DNA from: Streptomyces sp. NBC_01571 | Lineage (GTDB): Bacteria; Actinomycetota; Actinomycetes; Streptomycetales; Streptomycetaceae | DNA: 64,000 bases | Direction of reading: 5' to 3' | NCBI RefSeq assembly: GCF_026339875.1 | Contig: NZ_JAPEPZ010000001.1 | Span: 7,626,001-7,690,000, forward strand | In this document: positions 1 to 9,323 of the stretch, one piece after another | How the letters are laid out: every line of letters begins with the position of its first letter | Position numbering within the stretch: the stretch's first letter is position 1 | The notes under the pieces: generated by a model | The model's database searches: none | Told to the model about the DNA's origin: nothing | What the model saw: only the letters and a program-made list of their open reading frames with translations | Translations under genes and position numbers: made by a program

Positions 1-506
1 GCGACAACATCGACGTCGTCGGCAACCTCTACCTGGGCCGGGAGCTGAAGAAGCGCGGCATCCTGGACGAGGTCGAGATGGAGCGCCGCTCGCGCGAGCT
101 GCTGGACACGCTGTCCATCCGCATTCCCAGCGTCCGTATCCCGATCGCCTCGCTCTCCGGCGGTCAGCGCCAGACCGTGGCGATCGCCCGTTCGATGCTC
201 GGCGAGCCCAAGCTCGTCATCCTCGACGAGCCCACCGCGGCCCTCGGTGTCGAGCAGACCGCCCAGGTCCTCGACCTGGTCGAGCGGCTGCGCGAGCGCG
301 GCCACGCGGTCATCCTCATCAGCCACAACATGGCGGACGTCAAGGCCGTGGCCGACAAGGTCGCCGTCCTGCGCCTCGGGCGCAACAACGGCATCTTCGA
401 GGTCAAGTCGACCTCGCAGGAAGAGATCATCTCCGCCATCACGGGCGCCACGGAGAACGCCGTGACCCGTCGTGCGGCGCGCAGCAATGGGGAGGCTCAG
501 AAGTGA
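1..506 (+). CDS. xylG: Xylose-type sugar ABC transporter ATP-binding protein, C-terminal part
   Basis: Only the 3' part is in the window; the frame is open from base 3 and stops at TGA 504-506. The visible part carries the ABC signature LSGGQRQ, a Walker B strand LVILDEPTAAL and the switch-histidine motif ISHNM, so it is the second half of a nucleotide-binding domain. It would hydrolyse ATP on the cytoplasmic face to drive sugar uptake through the permease encoded next, whose GTG start overlaps this stop (GTGA), implying translational coupling. The xylG name rests on the BPD_transp_2-type permease partner and on remembered synteny with dxs two genes on. It could serve another pentose or hexose. 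Confidence 0.88.
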   Translation, partial: DNIDVVGNLYLGRELKKRGILDEVEMERRSRELLDTLSIRIPSVRIPIASLSGGQRQTVAIARSMLGEPKLVILDEPTAALGVEQTAQVLDLVERLRERGHAVILISHNMADVKAVADKVAVLRLGRNNGIFEVKSTSQEEIISAITGATENAVTRRAARSNGEAQK

Positions 507-1795
507 GCATCGACAAGACCTCTGAGACCCCCGAGGACCACGCCGTGGAGAACCCCGAGGCGGCCGCCGCGGCGGTCACCGTGGTCGACCCCCGGCTCCT
601 CGTCCGCGAGCAGGGCCTCGCGGGTTACGTGTCCGAGTTCAAGCGCAAGATGAAGGCCGGCGACCTCGGCTCGATGCCGGTCGTCATCGGTCTCATCATC
701 ATCTGGATCATCTTCCAGAGCCTGAACTCCAACTTCCTCACCGCGGGCAACCTGTCCGACATCTCCGTCGCCATGGTCGGCACGGGCATGATCGCGGTCG
801 GTATCGTCTTCGTCCTGCTGCTCGGCGAGATCGACCTGTCGGTCGGCTCGGTCTCCGGTGTCGCGGGCGCGGCCTTCGCGGTCCTGAACGTCACGCACGG
901 CATGAACGAATGGCTGGCCTTCGTGCTCGCCATCCTCACCGGCACGGTCGCCGGCGCGATCCACGGCTTCGTCTTCGCGCGCATCGGTGTGCCGGCCTTC
1001 GCCGTCACCCTGGCCGGTCTGCTGTTCTGGAACGGCTTCATGCTCCAGATCCTCGGCAGCAGCGGCACCATCAACCTGGACAGCGAAGGCCTCGTGGCCA
1101 AGCTGACCAGCTACTACTTCACCGATGTGGCCGCCGCCTACGTGCTCGCCATCGGCGTCACCGCGGTGTTCTTCCTGACGTCCTTCTACGGCAACAAGCG
1201 CCGTGAGGCCGCGGGCGTGCCGTCGCGTCCGCTGAGCGAGACGATTCTGCGCACCGCGCTGCTGGCGATCGTCGCCTTCGCCGTGGCGATCACCTACAAC
1301 CAGTACAAGGGTCTCCCGCTGGCCGTGGTGATCTTCATCGCGGTGCTGCTGGTCACGGACTTCGTGCTGCGCCGTACCGCGTACGGCCGGAAGATCTTCG
1401 CGCTCGGTGGCAGCGTCGAGGCCTCCCGTCGTGCCGGTATCAACGTCGAGATGGTCCGGATCTCGGTCTTCGCGATCTCCGGCACCTTCGCCGCCATCGG
1501 CGGTCTGTTCATCGCTTCGAAGATCGCCTCCGCCAACCAGGGCGCGGGCGGCGGTGACCTGCTGATGAACGCCATCGCGGCGGCCGTCATCGGTGGCACC
1601 AGCCTCTTCGGTGGCCGTGGCCGCACCTGGAACGCGCTGCTCGGTGTGCTGGTCATCGTCTCGATCCAGTACGGCCTGGCCCTGCAGGGCATCGCCTCGC
1701 CGGTCCAGTACATGATCACCGGTGGTGTGCTGCTCGCCACCGTCGTCATCGACGCGGTGACCCGCAAGACCCAGAAGTCGGCCGGGCGCGCGTAG
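503..1795 (+). CDS. xylH: Xylose-type sugar ABC transporter permease
   Basis: 430-residue inner-membrane permease of the BPD_transp_2 family (ribose/xylose/galactose uptake). After a hydrophilic N-terminal stretch of about 55 residues come many hydrophobic segments, with the family hallmark GEIDLSVGSVSG near residue 110 and GGTSLFGGRGR near residue 365. The long polar N-terminus and central polar insert (NKRREAAGVPSRPLSE) fit XylH-like members rather than the shorter RbsC. The GTG start overlaps the stop of the ATPase gene by the sequence GTGA, so both are on one transcript. A strong hairpin follows 43 bases after the stop, so this is the last gene of the operon. Substrate is inferred only from family and context. 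Confidence 0.88.
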   Translation: MSIDKTSETPEDHAVENPEAAAAAVTVVDPRLLVREQGLAGYVSEFKRKMKAGDLGSMPVVIGLIIIWIIFQSLNSNFLTAGNLSDISVAMVGTGMIAVGIVFVLLLGEIDLSVGSVSGVAGAAFAVLNVTHGMNEWLAFVLAILTGTVAGAIHGFVFARIGVPAFAVTLAGLLFWNGFMLQILGSSGTINLDSEGLVAKLTSYYFTDVAAAYVLAIGVTAVFFLTSFYGNKRREAAGVPSRPLSETILRTALLAIVAFAVAITYNQYKGLPLAVVIFIAVLLVTDFVLRRTAYGRKIFALGGSVEASRRAGINVEMVRISVFAISGTFAAIGGLFIASKIASANQGAGGGDLLMNAIAAAVIGGTSLFGGRGRTWNALLGVLVIVSIQYGLALQGIASPVQYMITGGVLLATVVIDAVTRKTQKSAGRA

Positions 1796-1838
1796 CGGCT
1801 GACGGGGAGGGACCGTCGTCGCGGCTCTCCCGGACCTG

Positions 1839-1869
1839 TGCCCGGCACCAGTGGATGGTGCCGGGCACT
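1839..1869 (+). terminator. Terminator of the sugar ABC operon
   Basis: A perfect 12-base inverted repeat (GTGCCCGGCACC / GGTGCCGGGCAC) around a 7-base loop lies just after the xylH stop. There is no U-tract, as is common in Streptomyces terminators. Confidence 0.75.
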
Positions 1870-2000
1870 GTCGTGTCCGCACCCGGGTACTCCGAACGGG
1901 TGACATGGACCCCCGGGGTCGGGCGCCGGGTGAAAAGGCGGAACATTAGACTCGACAAGCCCGGCAAAGCTCGAACAGCTCTACCTGCAAGGAGGCACGG

Positions 2001-3932
2001 GTGCCGCTGCTGACCCGCATCACGGGACCGCGCGATCTGGACCGGCTCAGCCTGGAGCAGCTGGACCAGCTGGCCGGCGAGATCAGGACCTTTCTCGTCG
2101 ACGCGGTCTCCAAGACCGGCGGCCACCTCGGCCCCAACCTCGGTGTCGTGGAGCTCACCATCGCGCTGCACCGCGTCTTCGAGTCGCCCAGGGACAGGGT
2201 GTTGTGGGACACAGGTCACCAGTCCTACGTCCACAAGCTGCTCACCGGCCGTCAGGACTTCTCGAGGCTGAAGATGAAGGGCGGCCTGTCCGGCTACCCC
2301 TCGCAGGGCGAGTCCGAGCACGACGTGATCGAGAACTCGCACGCCTCGACGGTGCTCGGCTGGGCCGACGGCCTGGCGAAGGCCAACGAGGTGCTCGACA
2401 GGAACGACCACGTGGTCGCCGTCATCGGTGACGGCGCGCTCACCGGCGGCATGGCCTGGGAGGCGCTGAACAACATCGCGGACGCCAAGGACCGCCCGCT
2501 GGTGATCGTCGTCAACGACAACGAGCGTTCCTACGCCCCGACCATCGGCGGCCTCGCGAACCACCTGGCGACCCTGCGCACCACGGACGGCTACGAGCGC
2601 TTCCTCGCCCGCGGCAAGGACCTCCTGGAGCGCACGCCGGTCGTCGGCAAGCCGCTCTACGAGACCCTGCACGGCGCGAAGAAGGGCCTCAAGGACTTCA
2701 TCGCCCCGCAGGGCATGTTCGAGGACCTCGGCCTGAAGTACGTCGGCCCGATCGACGGCCACGACATCGAGGCACTGGAGTCGGCGCTCGCCCGCGCCAA
2801 GCGCTTCGGCGGCCCGGTCATCGTGCACTGCCTCACCGAGAAGGGCCGCGGCTACCAGCCCGCCCTGCAGGACGAGGCGGACCGCTTCCACGCCGTCGGC
2901 AAGATCCACCCCGACACGGGTCTGCCGATCGCCTCCTCCGGCGCCGACTGGACCTCCGTCTTCGGCGAGGAGATGGTCAGGCTCGGCCAGGAGCGCAAGG
3001 ACATCGTCGCCATCACGGCCGCCATGCTCCAGCCGGTCGGCCTCGACAAGTTCGCCAAGGCCTTCCCCAAACGGGTGTACGACGTCGGCATCGCCGAGCA
3101 GCACGCCGCCGTCTCCGCGGCCGGCCTCGCCACCGGCGGCCTGCACCCCGTCTTCGCCGTCTACGCGACCTTCCTCAACCGCGCCTTCGACCAGGTCCTG
3201 ATGGACGTGGCCCTGCACAAGTGCGGTGTCACCTTCGTCCTGGACCGCGCGGGCGTCACCGGCACCGACGGCGCCTCGCACAACGGCATGTGGGACATGT
3301 CGATCCTCCAGGTCGTCCCCGGCCTCCGGCTCGCCGCACCGCGCGACGCCGACCAGGTCCGCGCCCAGCTGCGCGAGGCCGTCGAGGTCGACGACGCGCC
3401 GACGGTGGTCCGCTTCTCCAAGGGCGCGGTCGGCCCGGCCGTGCCCGCCGTGGGCCGGATCGGCGGCATGGACGTCCTGCGCGAGGCCGGCACCGACATC
3501 CCGGACGTCCTCCTCGTCTCGGTCGGCGCGCTCGCGCCGATGTGCCTGGAGATCGCCGGTCTCCTCGACAAGCAGGGCATCACCACGACCGTCGTCGACC
3601 CGCGCTGGGTCAAGCCGGTCGACGAGGCCATGGCGCCGCTCGCCGAGCAGCACCGGGTGGTCGTCACCGTCGAGGACAACTCGCGCGTCGGCGGTGTCGG
3701 TTCGTCGATCGCGCAGGCCCTGCGCGACGCGGGCGTCGACGTCCCGCTGCGCGACTTCGGCATCCCGCCGCGCTTCCTCGACCACGCCTCCCGGGCCGAG
3801 GTCATGACGGAGATCGGCCTGACCGCTCCGGACATCGCCCGCCAGGTCACCGGCCTCGTCGCCAAGCTCGACGGGCGTTTCGAGCGCACCGCCGCGCACG
3901 CCGTGGACTCGGTGGAACCCGCGCGCGACTGA
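2001..3932 (+). CDS. dxs: 1-deoxy-D-xylulose-5-phosphate synthase
   Basis: 643 residues, normal for Dxs. Condenses pyruvate and glyceraldehyde 3-phosphate with thiamine diphosphate, the first step of the MEP isoprenoid pathway in the cytosol. Visible features: N-terminal [13 protein letters not shown], the thiamine-binding motif beginning GDGALTGG and ending VVNDN, a transketolase-type pyrimidine domain with the catalytic Glu in [16 protein letters not shown], the [10 protein letters not shown] segment, and a C-terminal domain with [15 protein letters not shown]. The GTG start at 2001 follows an AAGGAGG ribosome site. It stands alone between two hairpins. The pathway ultimately feeds the sesquiterpenoid geosmin, whose synthase gene lies at the far end of the window, but nothing suggests co-regulation. 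Confidence 0.97.
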   Translation: MPLLTRITGPRDLDRLSLEQLDQLAGEIRTFLVDAVSKTGGHLGPNLGVVELTIALHRVFESPRDRVLWDTGHQSYVHKLLTGRQDFSRLKMKGGLSGYPSQGESEHDVIENSHASTVLGWADGLAKANEVLDRNDHVVAVIGDGALTGGMAWEALNNIADAKDRPLVIVVNDNERSYAPTIGGLANHLATLRTTDGYERFLARGKDLLERTPVVGKPLYETLHGAKKGLKDFIAPQGMFEDLGLKYVGPIDGHDIEALESALARAKRFGGPVIVHCLTEKGRGYQPALQDEADRFHAVGKIHPDTGLPIASSGADWTSVFGEEMVRLGQERKDIVAITAAMLQPVGLDKFAKAFPKRVYDVGIAEQHAAVSAAGLATGGLHPVFAVYATFLNRAFDQVLMDVALHKCGVTFVLDRAGVTGTDGASHNGMWDMSILQVVPGLRLAAPRDADQVRAQLREAVEVDDAPTVVRFSKGAVGPAVPAVGRIGGMDVLREAGTDIPDVLLVSVGALAPMCLEIAGLLDKQGITTTVVDPRWVKPVDEAMAPLAEQHRVVVTVEDNSRVGGVGSSIAQALRDAGVDVPLRDFGIPPRFLDHASRAEVMTEIGLTAPDIARQVTGLVAKLDGRFERTAAHAVDSVEPARD

Positions 3933-3953
3933 CACCCGGGACACAGACCCATC

Positions 3954-3994
3954 GGGCCGGTTCCAGCACCCTGTACGGGTGGTGGAACCGGCCC
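3954..3994 (+). terminator. Terminator after dxs
   Basis: A perfect 12-base stem GGGCCGGTTCCA / TGGAACCGGCCC encloses a second short stem CACCC / GGGTG, giving a long strong hairpin 21 bases after the dxs stop. Confidence 0.75.
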
Positions 3995-4079
3995 GTTCGC
4001 GTGAACCCGTCCGCGCCGGGGCATGCGCCGTACACGCCCCCTCGATCACGTCGAGGACGTCAAGCGTGGAGGTAGGCCC

Positions 4080-5603
4080 GTGAGCAGCAACCTCTTCAGG
4101 ACCAAGAAGATCGAACAGTCGATCCTGGACACCGAGGAGCCGGAGCACGCACTCAGGAAGTCGCTGTCCGCTCTGGACCTCACCGTCTTCGGCGTCGGTG
4201 TCATCATCGGCACCGGCATCTTCGTCCTCACCGGCAAGGTCGCCAAGGAGAACGCGGGTCCCGGGGTCTCGCTGGCGTTCGTCGTGGCGGGCGTCGTGTG
4301 CGCCCTGGCCGCGCTGTGCTACGCGGAGTTCGCGTCCACGGTCCCGGTGGCGGGGTCCGCGTACACCTTCTCCTACGCCTCGCTCGGTGAACTGCCCGCC
4401 TGGATCATCGGCTGGGACCTGGTGCTGGAGTTCGCGCTCGGCACGGCGGTGGTGGCCGTCGGCTGGTCCGGGTACGTGCGCTCACTGCTGGACAACGCCG
4501 GCTGGCACCTGCCCGACTACCTCAGCGGGCGCGACGGGGCCACCGGGTTCGGGTTCGACGTGCTGGCCGCGGCACTGGTGCTGGTGCTCACCGCCATCCT
4601 GGTCATCGGCGTGAAGCTGTCCGCCCGGGTCACCACGGTCGTCGTCGCCGTCAAGGTCACCGTGGTCCTGATCGTGATCATCGCGGGCGCCTTCTTCATC
4701 GTCGGCGACAACTACGAGCCGTTCGTCCCCAAGGCGCAGGCACAGGAAGCGGGCAGCAGCCTCAAGGCCCCGCTCATCCAGCTCCTGTCCGGCTACACAC
4801 CCTCCAACTTCGGCGTGATGGGCATCTTCACCGCCGCCTCAGTCGTCTTCTTCGCCTTCATCGGCTTCGACGTCGTGGCCACCGCCGCCGAGGAGACCAG
4901 GAACCCGCAGCGGGACATGCCGCGCGGCATCCTCGGCTCCCTGTTCATCTGCACCGCGCTCTACGTCGCCGTGTCGATCGTCGTCACAGGCATGCAGAAG
5001 TACACCCGGCTGTCGATCGACGCCCCGCTCGCCGACGCGTTCAAGGCGACCGGGCACCCCTGGTACGCGGGCGTGATCAGCTTCGGCGCCGCCGTCGGAC
5101 TGACCACGGTCTGCATGATCCTGCTCCTCGGCCAGACCCGCGTCTTCTTCGCGATGAGCCGCGACGGGCTGCTGCCGCGGTTCTTCTCCCGCGTCCACCC
5201 GCGGTTCCGCACCCCGCACCGGCCGACCATCCTGCTCGGCGTGATCATCGCGATCCTCGCGGGCTTCACGAGCCTGAGCGAACTGGCCGAACTGGTCAAC
5301 ATCGGCACGCTCTTCGCCTTCGTCGTCGTGGCGACCGGCGTCGTCATCCTCCGCCACACCCGCCCCGACCTGCACCGCGCCTTCCGTACCCCGCTGGTGC
5401 CGCTGGTCCCGGCGCTGTCGGTGCTCGCCTCGCTGTGGCTGATGCTGAACCTGCCCACGGAGACCTGGCTGCGGTTCCTGATCTGGATGGCGGTCGGCTG
5501 CGTCGTCTACTTCCTGTACGGACGCTCGCACAGCCGTCTCGGGCTGCAGCGGAAGGCCAGGGAGGGCGAGGCCGGGAAGGCGCCGGGATCCGACCGGCCC
5601 TGA
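4080..5603 (+). CDS. APC-family amino-acid permease
   Basis: 507 residues from GTG 4080, chosen because GGAGG precedes it by 7 bases; an in-frame ATG at 4023 lacks a ribosome site. Cytoplasmic-membrane transporter of the amino acid-polyamine-organocation family, cationic amino-acid transporter type: after a polar N-terminus the first membrane segment carries FGVGVIIGTGIFVLTG, the family substrate-binding glycine signature, followed by roughly 12 to 13 hydrophobic segments. FAFIGFDVVATAAEETRNPQ in the middle is typical of CAT/YfnA-like members. A 39-base direct repeat overlaps the stop codon. Substrate cannot be read from sequence. Its position after dxs matches my memory of the S. coelicolor order. 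Confidence 0.9.
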   Translation: MSSNLFRTKKIEQSILDTEEPEHALRKSLSALDLTVFGVGVIIGTGIFVLTGKVAKENAGPGVSLAFVVAGVVCALAALCYAEFASTVPVAGSAYTFSYASLGELPAWIIGWDLVLEFALGTAVVAVGWSGYVRSLLDNAGWHLPDYLSGRDGATGFGFDVLAAALVLVLTAILVIGVKLSARVTTVVVAVKVTVVLIVIIAGAFFIVGDNYEPFVPKAQAQEAGSSLKAPLIQLLSGYTPSNFGVMGIFTAASVVFFAFIGFDVVATAAEETRNPQRDMPRGILGSLFICTALYVAVSIVVTGMQKYTRLSIDAPLADAFKATGHPWYAGVISFGAAVGLTTVCMILLLGQTRVFFAMSRDGLLPRFFSRVHPRFRTPHRPTILLGVIIAILAGFTSLSELAELVNIGTLFAFVVVATGVVILRHTRPDLHRAFRTPLVPLVPALSVLASLWLMLNLPTETWLRFLIWMAVGCVVYFLYGRSHSRLGLQRKAREGEAGKAPGSDRP

Positions 5604-5660
5604 CCGGCCCGCCAAGGGGTGCCGGGATCCGACCGGCCCTGACCGGCCCGCCAAGGGGTG
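5583..5660. repeat. 39-bp tandem direct repeat, two perfect copies
   Basis: Two exact adjacent copies of a 39-base unit beginning CCGGGATCCGACCGG and ending CAAGGGGTG (5583-5621 and 5622-5660). The first copy includes the end of the permease gene and its stop, so the duplication did not alter the protein. It looks like a recent slippage or replication duplication. Confidence 0.95.
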
Positions 5661-5705
5661 CCGATTGCTCCGGTGGGGAGCACGGGGCCGGATAGCGTGC
5701 ACCGT

Positions 5706-7169
5706 ATGCGCGCCGGGCTCCTGGACACACCACGCACCGCCACCGGGTCACGGATGCCGGACGGCTACTGGAGACGGCTGCTGCCCGTCCTCGCGGTACT
5801 GGTCGCCGCCACCCGGATCCCCTCCTTCGTACGGCCCCTGTGGAACCCGGACGAGGGCTATCTCGCCGTGCAGGCGCGGATACTGGCGGGCGGGGGAGAG
5901 CTGTACCGGACGGTCGTGGACCGCAAGCCGCCGCTCGTGCCGTGGCTGTACGAAGGCGCGTTCGCGGCGTTCGGCTCCGGGTCGCTGACATCGGTCAGGG
6001 TCCTGGCGGTGGTGGCCCAGTTGTCGACCGCCGTGCTGCTGGCCTCCCTGGCCCGGCGCCGCTGGGGCGACCCGGCCGGGCGCACGGCGGGCGTGCTGTA
6101 CGCGTTGGTGTCGATCGGGCTCAACCCCGAGGACGCGCAGGCCGCCACCTTCGAGGTGTTCATACTGCCCTGCACGGCCGCCGCGATGTGGTGCGCCGAC
6201 CGGCGCCGCTGGGGTGCGGCCGGAGTCGCCGTCGCCGGCTCGTTCCTGGTCAAACAGACCGGCGCGGCCATCCTCGTCCCGGTGCTCTGGCTGCTGTGGC
6301 ACCACGCGGAGTCCCCCCGAAGAGACCTGCTGCGGACGGGAGTCGGCGCCCTCGTCCCCGTGGCGGCCGTGGCACTGCTCACCGACCCGGCGGGCCTGCT
6401 GTTCTGGACCGTCACCGGCTCGGGCGCCTACGCCTCCTTCACCGGCTCGGAACTCCACGTCCTGGGCCGGGGGCTGGTCAACGCGGCGATCCTGGCGGTG
6501 GCCTGCGCGGGTCTGATCCCGCCGGTCGTACGGATGCTGCGGGTCGCCCGCAGGGGCTCGGCCGACCTGTGGCTGTGGCTCGGCTCGTCGACGGCCGCCG
6601 TCCTGGCCGGCTTCCACTTCTTCGGCCATTACTACCTGCAACTCATCCCGCCCCTGGTCCTGTTGGCGACCGCGGCGCTGCAGCTCCTGCCCCGCGAGCG
6701 CGTGCTGACCGCGGCCCTGACCTCGGCCTGCTGCTGTGCGCTGTTCCTGGCCTGGGGCCTGCTCGCGCCGCGCCCCGAACTCGCCCACTCCCAGCGTCTC
6801 GCCGCCGCCGTGGCCCACCGCACCCGGCCCGGGGACCGCGTGCTCGTCTGGGGCATACACCCGGAGACGTACTGGCTGGCGGGCCGTGCCCCCGCCACCC
6901 GCTATCTGACCGCGGGCCTCCTCACCAACTACAGCGGTGGCCGCGACGGACCGGAGGTCGGCGAGAAGTACGCCGTCGAGGGCGCCTGGCCCGTGTTCCG
7001 GGCGGAGTTGACTGCCCGCCCGCCGGTCCTCGTCGTCGACGACTCCCGCGGCCGGCCGTACGCGCCGGACCGGGTGCCGTCGCTGCTCCGGCTGCTGGCC
7101 GCGGGGTACGAGGAGGCGGGCACCGTGGACGGGGCGGTGCTGTACACGCGTACGGACGCCCAGGGCTGA
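5706..7169 (+). CDS. GT39/ArnT-like membrane glycosyltransferase
   Basis: 487 residues if started at ATG 5706 (GTG or ATG positions upstream and ATG 5754 are alternatives; no clear ribosome site). Polytopic membrane protein with the layout of dolichyl/undecaprenyl-phosphate-mannose-type glycosyltransferases: an early loop with the acidic pair in WNPDEGYLAVQA followed by DRKPPLVPWLY, then about ten hydrophobic segments, and a C-terminal extracytoplasmic domain (GDRVLVWGIHPETYWLAGR). Such enzymes transfer a sugar from a polyprenyl-phosphate donor to a cell-envelope or protein acceptor outside the membrane. Acceptor and donor are unknown. Monocistronic; a minisatellite follows. Confidence 0.75.
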   Translation: MRAGLLDTPRTATGSRMPDGYWRRLLPVLAVLVAATRIPSFVRPLWNPDEGYLAVQARILAGGGELYRTVVDRKPPLVPWLYEGAFAAFGSGSLTSVRVLAVVAQLSTAVLLASLARRRWGDPAGRTAGVLYALVSIGLNPEDAQAATFEVFILPCTAAAMWCADRRRWGAAGVAVAGSFLVKQTGAAILVPVLWLLWHHAESPRRDLLRTGVGALVPVAAVALLTDPAGLLFWTVTGSGAYASFTGSELHVLGRGLVNAAILAVACAGLIPPVVRMLRVARRGSADLWLWLGSSTAAVLAGFHFFGHYYLQLIPPLVLLATAALQLLPRERVLTAALTSACCCALFLAWGLLAPRPELAHSQRLAAAVAHRTRPGDRVLVWGIHPETYWLAGRAPATRYLTAGLLTNYSGGRDGPEVGEKYAVEGAWPVFRAELTARPPVLVVDDSRGRPYAPDRVPSLLRLLAAGYEEAGTVDGAVLYTRTDAQG

Positions 7170-7262
7170 CCAGGCGCCCTCGCGCGCCGCGCAGGGGCGC
7201 CGTCAGGGAGCCGCCGCACCACACGCACGGCGCCCCAGCGCCGACGGGCCGTCAGGGGGCCG

Positions 7263-7475
7263 CGTACGGGCGTCAGGCGCCATCCGGCAGGCGCCCGGAC
7301 ATCAGGCCACCAGCGGACCACGTACGGGCGTCAGCGGGCCGCGTACGGGCGTCAAGTCGCCGGCGGGGCACGTATGTCGGGCATCAGGGCGCCGCGGGCC
7401 ACGTACGGGCGTCAGGGCACCAGCGGGCCACGTGTGTCAGGCGTCGGGGCGCCGGCGGCCCGCGTACGGGCGTCA
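7263..7475. repeat. Degenerate minisatellite in the 7170-7579 intergenic gap
   Basis: The 13-mer CGTACGGGCGTCA occurs exactly five times (7263, 7321, 7342, 7402, 7463), with decayed copies such as CGTATGTCGGGCATCA and CGTGTGTCAGGCGTCG between them and further remnants to about 7545. Spacings of 58, 21, 60 and 61 suggest a roughly 60-base higher-order unit made of two related halves. The gap of about 410 bases holds no gene I can support. Confidence 0.85.
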
Positions 7476-7579
7476 GGCCGCCAACGGGCCGCGCGTGTCA
7501 CGTGCAGGGCGCCAACCGTCCACGTACCGGCGGCGGGAGCGCAGGGCGGATCCGGTGCCGGACCGCGCCGAGGGCCTGT

Positions 7580-7951
7580 TCATGATCCGTCCCGTACCGC
7601 CCGTGGCCCCGTCACCTCGGCGCCCGCCGCGGTGACCCTGCGCCGCAGTTCACGGTCCGCCGTGACGACCAGGCGCGGGCGGTCACGGGACTCCTCCACC
7701 AGCTCCACGATGCGGTCGTCCCCGCTGCCGGGGGCCGCCTCGACCCGTACGCCCTCGACGGACTCCACGTCCCTGGCCGCGCCCTCGACCACGAGGACGA
7801 GTTCCACGGGTCCGTCGTGGCCCGGCATCCCCTCCCGGGCGAGCCGGTCCCGCAGCCGCTCCGCGGCGCCCCGGCGGTCGCGCCACCAGCCGTCGGGCAC
7901 GGAGCCGACGACATTGGCAACGTCGATGATCACGAGCAGGCGGTCGTCCAT
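7580..7951 (-). CDS. NYN/PIN-like domain protein
   Basis: 123 residues, a single compact domain. The N-terminus LLVIIDVANVVGS, the mid segment ELVLVVEGAARDVE and the C-terminal RLVVTADRELRRRV follow the PIN/NYN ribonuclease fold pattern, in which aspartates (here in IDVAN, GDDRI and TADRE) coordinate metal. A role in RNA cleavage is inferred from the fold only. It is transcribed away from the 8038 gene, sharing an 86-base intergenic region. No operon partner. Confidence 0.72.
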   Translation of the reverse strand: MDDRLLVIIDVANVVGSVPDGWWRDRRGAAERLRDRLAREGMPGHDGPVELVLVVEGAARDVESVEGVRVEAAPGSGDDRIVELVEESRDRPRLVVTADRELRRRVTAAGAEVTGPRAVRDGS

Positions 7952-8037
7952 GGGGCCAGGGTCGCACGCGCCACCGTCGCACCGATGGTGACCGGGCCCC
8001 TGGCGAGGGCCACAGGGCCCCGGCTTAGAGTGAACCG

Positions 8038-9054
8038 GTGAACGGCGAATGGCTCAGACGCGGTCGCGACGGCAGGCTCAGTGCGTACCTGCTGTCGGAT
8101 GCAGCCGTCCTCTGCCGGGCGGAGCGCGGGCCCGACGGTTCCTGGGACCCCGCGCGCACCGTCGGCGGCGACCAGCGCCTGCACCCCGTGCTCGCGGTCG
8201 GCCAGGGCGCCGACGGCTACACCCACCTCGTCTCCTGGCGGCCCACGGTGACCGGGGAGTCGGGGCTCGTCCACTCCACGCACTTCCGGCCCCGGCTGTC
8301 CGCCCTGGACTGGACCCCGATCGGACACCCCAACAAGAAGGGCGACCGGACCGGTGCCCCGGCGGTGGCGGTCGACGGCCGAGGCCGCGCCCATGTCTTC
8401 GTGCGCAACAAGGGCGGCGGGGTCAGCATGGCCGCCCAGAAGGAGAAGGGCGGCTGGGATCCGTGGCGCGACCTCAAGGGAAGCGCCGTACGGGAGGATC
8501 TGGCGGCCGTGACGGGGGAGTCGGGGCTCGTCGAGCTGTTCGCGGCGGTCCCGGACGGGATCCTGCACTGGCGCCAGGAGGAGCCGGGCGCGGTACCGGT
8601 CATCGAGGAGGCGCTGGAGACGTCGGTGCGCCCCGGCACCCTGCGGGCGCTCGCCACGTCCGCCGGGTCCAGCACGCTCTTCTACACCGACGAGGCGGGT
8701 GAACTGTGTGCCTGGCGGCCGGGTGCCAAGCCCGTCCCGCTGCTGTCCTCCGTCGGACCGGGGCCGGTGTCCGTCATCCGCTGCGAACTCGACGGCTTCG
8801 ACTGCACGTTGCTCGCGCAGCGCTCCGCGAGCGGACGGACGGCGTTCGCCGCGTACCCGACCGAGCAGGAGTCGGCGGGGGCCTGGTGGACCGAGTCGGG
8901 CCCCCGACTGCCCGCCGACGCGACGGTGTCGCTGGCGCAGGACGAGGAAGGGCGGGTGGTCGCGGCCGCCCTCACGCCGGGCACGGGGGAACTGCTGCTG
9001 ACCCGCCGCAAGGACGAGCCGGGCCTGGCCCTGGAGGCATGGCGCCCGGTCTGA
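8038..9054 (+). CDS. Conserved protein, possible beta-propeller
   Basis: 338 residues from GTG 8038. I do not recognise the family with certainty. There is no signal peptide or membrane segment. The sequence is a run of short beta-strand-like blocks with repeating patterns such as DGRGRAHVFVRNKGGGV, ESGLVELFAAVPDGILHW and EEGRVVAAALTPGTGELLL, roughly every 45 to 50 residues, which suggests a propeller fold resembling PLL-type lectin or sialidase-like repeats. Cytoplasmic unless secreted by an unusual route. Stands alone, convergent with the fatty-acid operon. Confidence 0.7.
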   Translation: MNGEWLRRGRDGRLSAYLLSDAAVLCRAERGPDGSWDPARTVGGDQRLHPVLAVGQGADGYTHLVSWRPTVTGESGLVHSTHFRPRLSALDWTPIGHPNKKGDRTGAPAVAVDGRGRAHVFVRNKGGGVSMAAQKEKGGWDPWRDLKGSAVREDLAAVTGESGLVELFAAVPDGILHWRQEEPGAVPVIEEALETSVRPGTLRALATSAGSSTLFYTDEAGELCAWRPGAKPVPLLSSVGPGPVSVIRCELDGFDCTLLAQRSASGRTAFAAYPTEQESAGAWWTESGPRLPADATVSLAQDEEGRVVAAALTPGTGELLLTRRKDEPGLALEAWRPV

Positions 9055-9265
9055 CCCCCCTCACCCGACAGCCCGACGAGCCCTTTCCACACGGCCTGAC
9101 GGCCTGTCCCGTCAACCGGGACGTTCTTGTCCCGCCGGCCCGAACGGCCGCGTCCTCGATCGCCGGACGGCGTGAGTGCCCGTCAGGGGCGCGGGGAACG
9201 GCGCGCCCAGCCCCCACCACCCGCACCCGAGGGAGCGGACGGAGGCGGCGCCCGAGCACGAACGA

Positions 9266-9306
9266 CCGGGTGCCCCGCGCACCGGGGAGGTGTACGGGGC
9301 ACCCGG
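9266..9306 (-). terminator. Terminator of the fadAB operon
   Basis: Perfect 12-base inverted repeat CCGGGTGCCCCG / CGGGGCACCCGG with a 17-base loop, 18 bases beyond the FadB stop on the minus strand. It also sits between two convergent genes and may act in both directions. Confidence 0.65.
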
Positions 9307-9323
9307 AAAGAACAGCGGAGCGC

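Noticed and set aside
1746..4148. 800-codon open frame opposite dxs
   Set aside because: Complement of dxs in a GC-rich genome; composition is Asp/Arg/Gly/Val-rich without domain, and dxs is certain.
7263..7475. CRISPR array
   Set aside because: Repeats are short, degenerate, unevenly spaced and the intervening sequence is related to the repeat; no cas genes.
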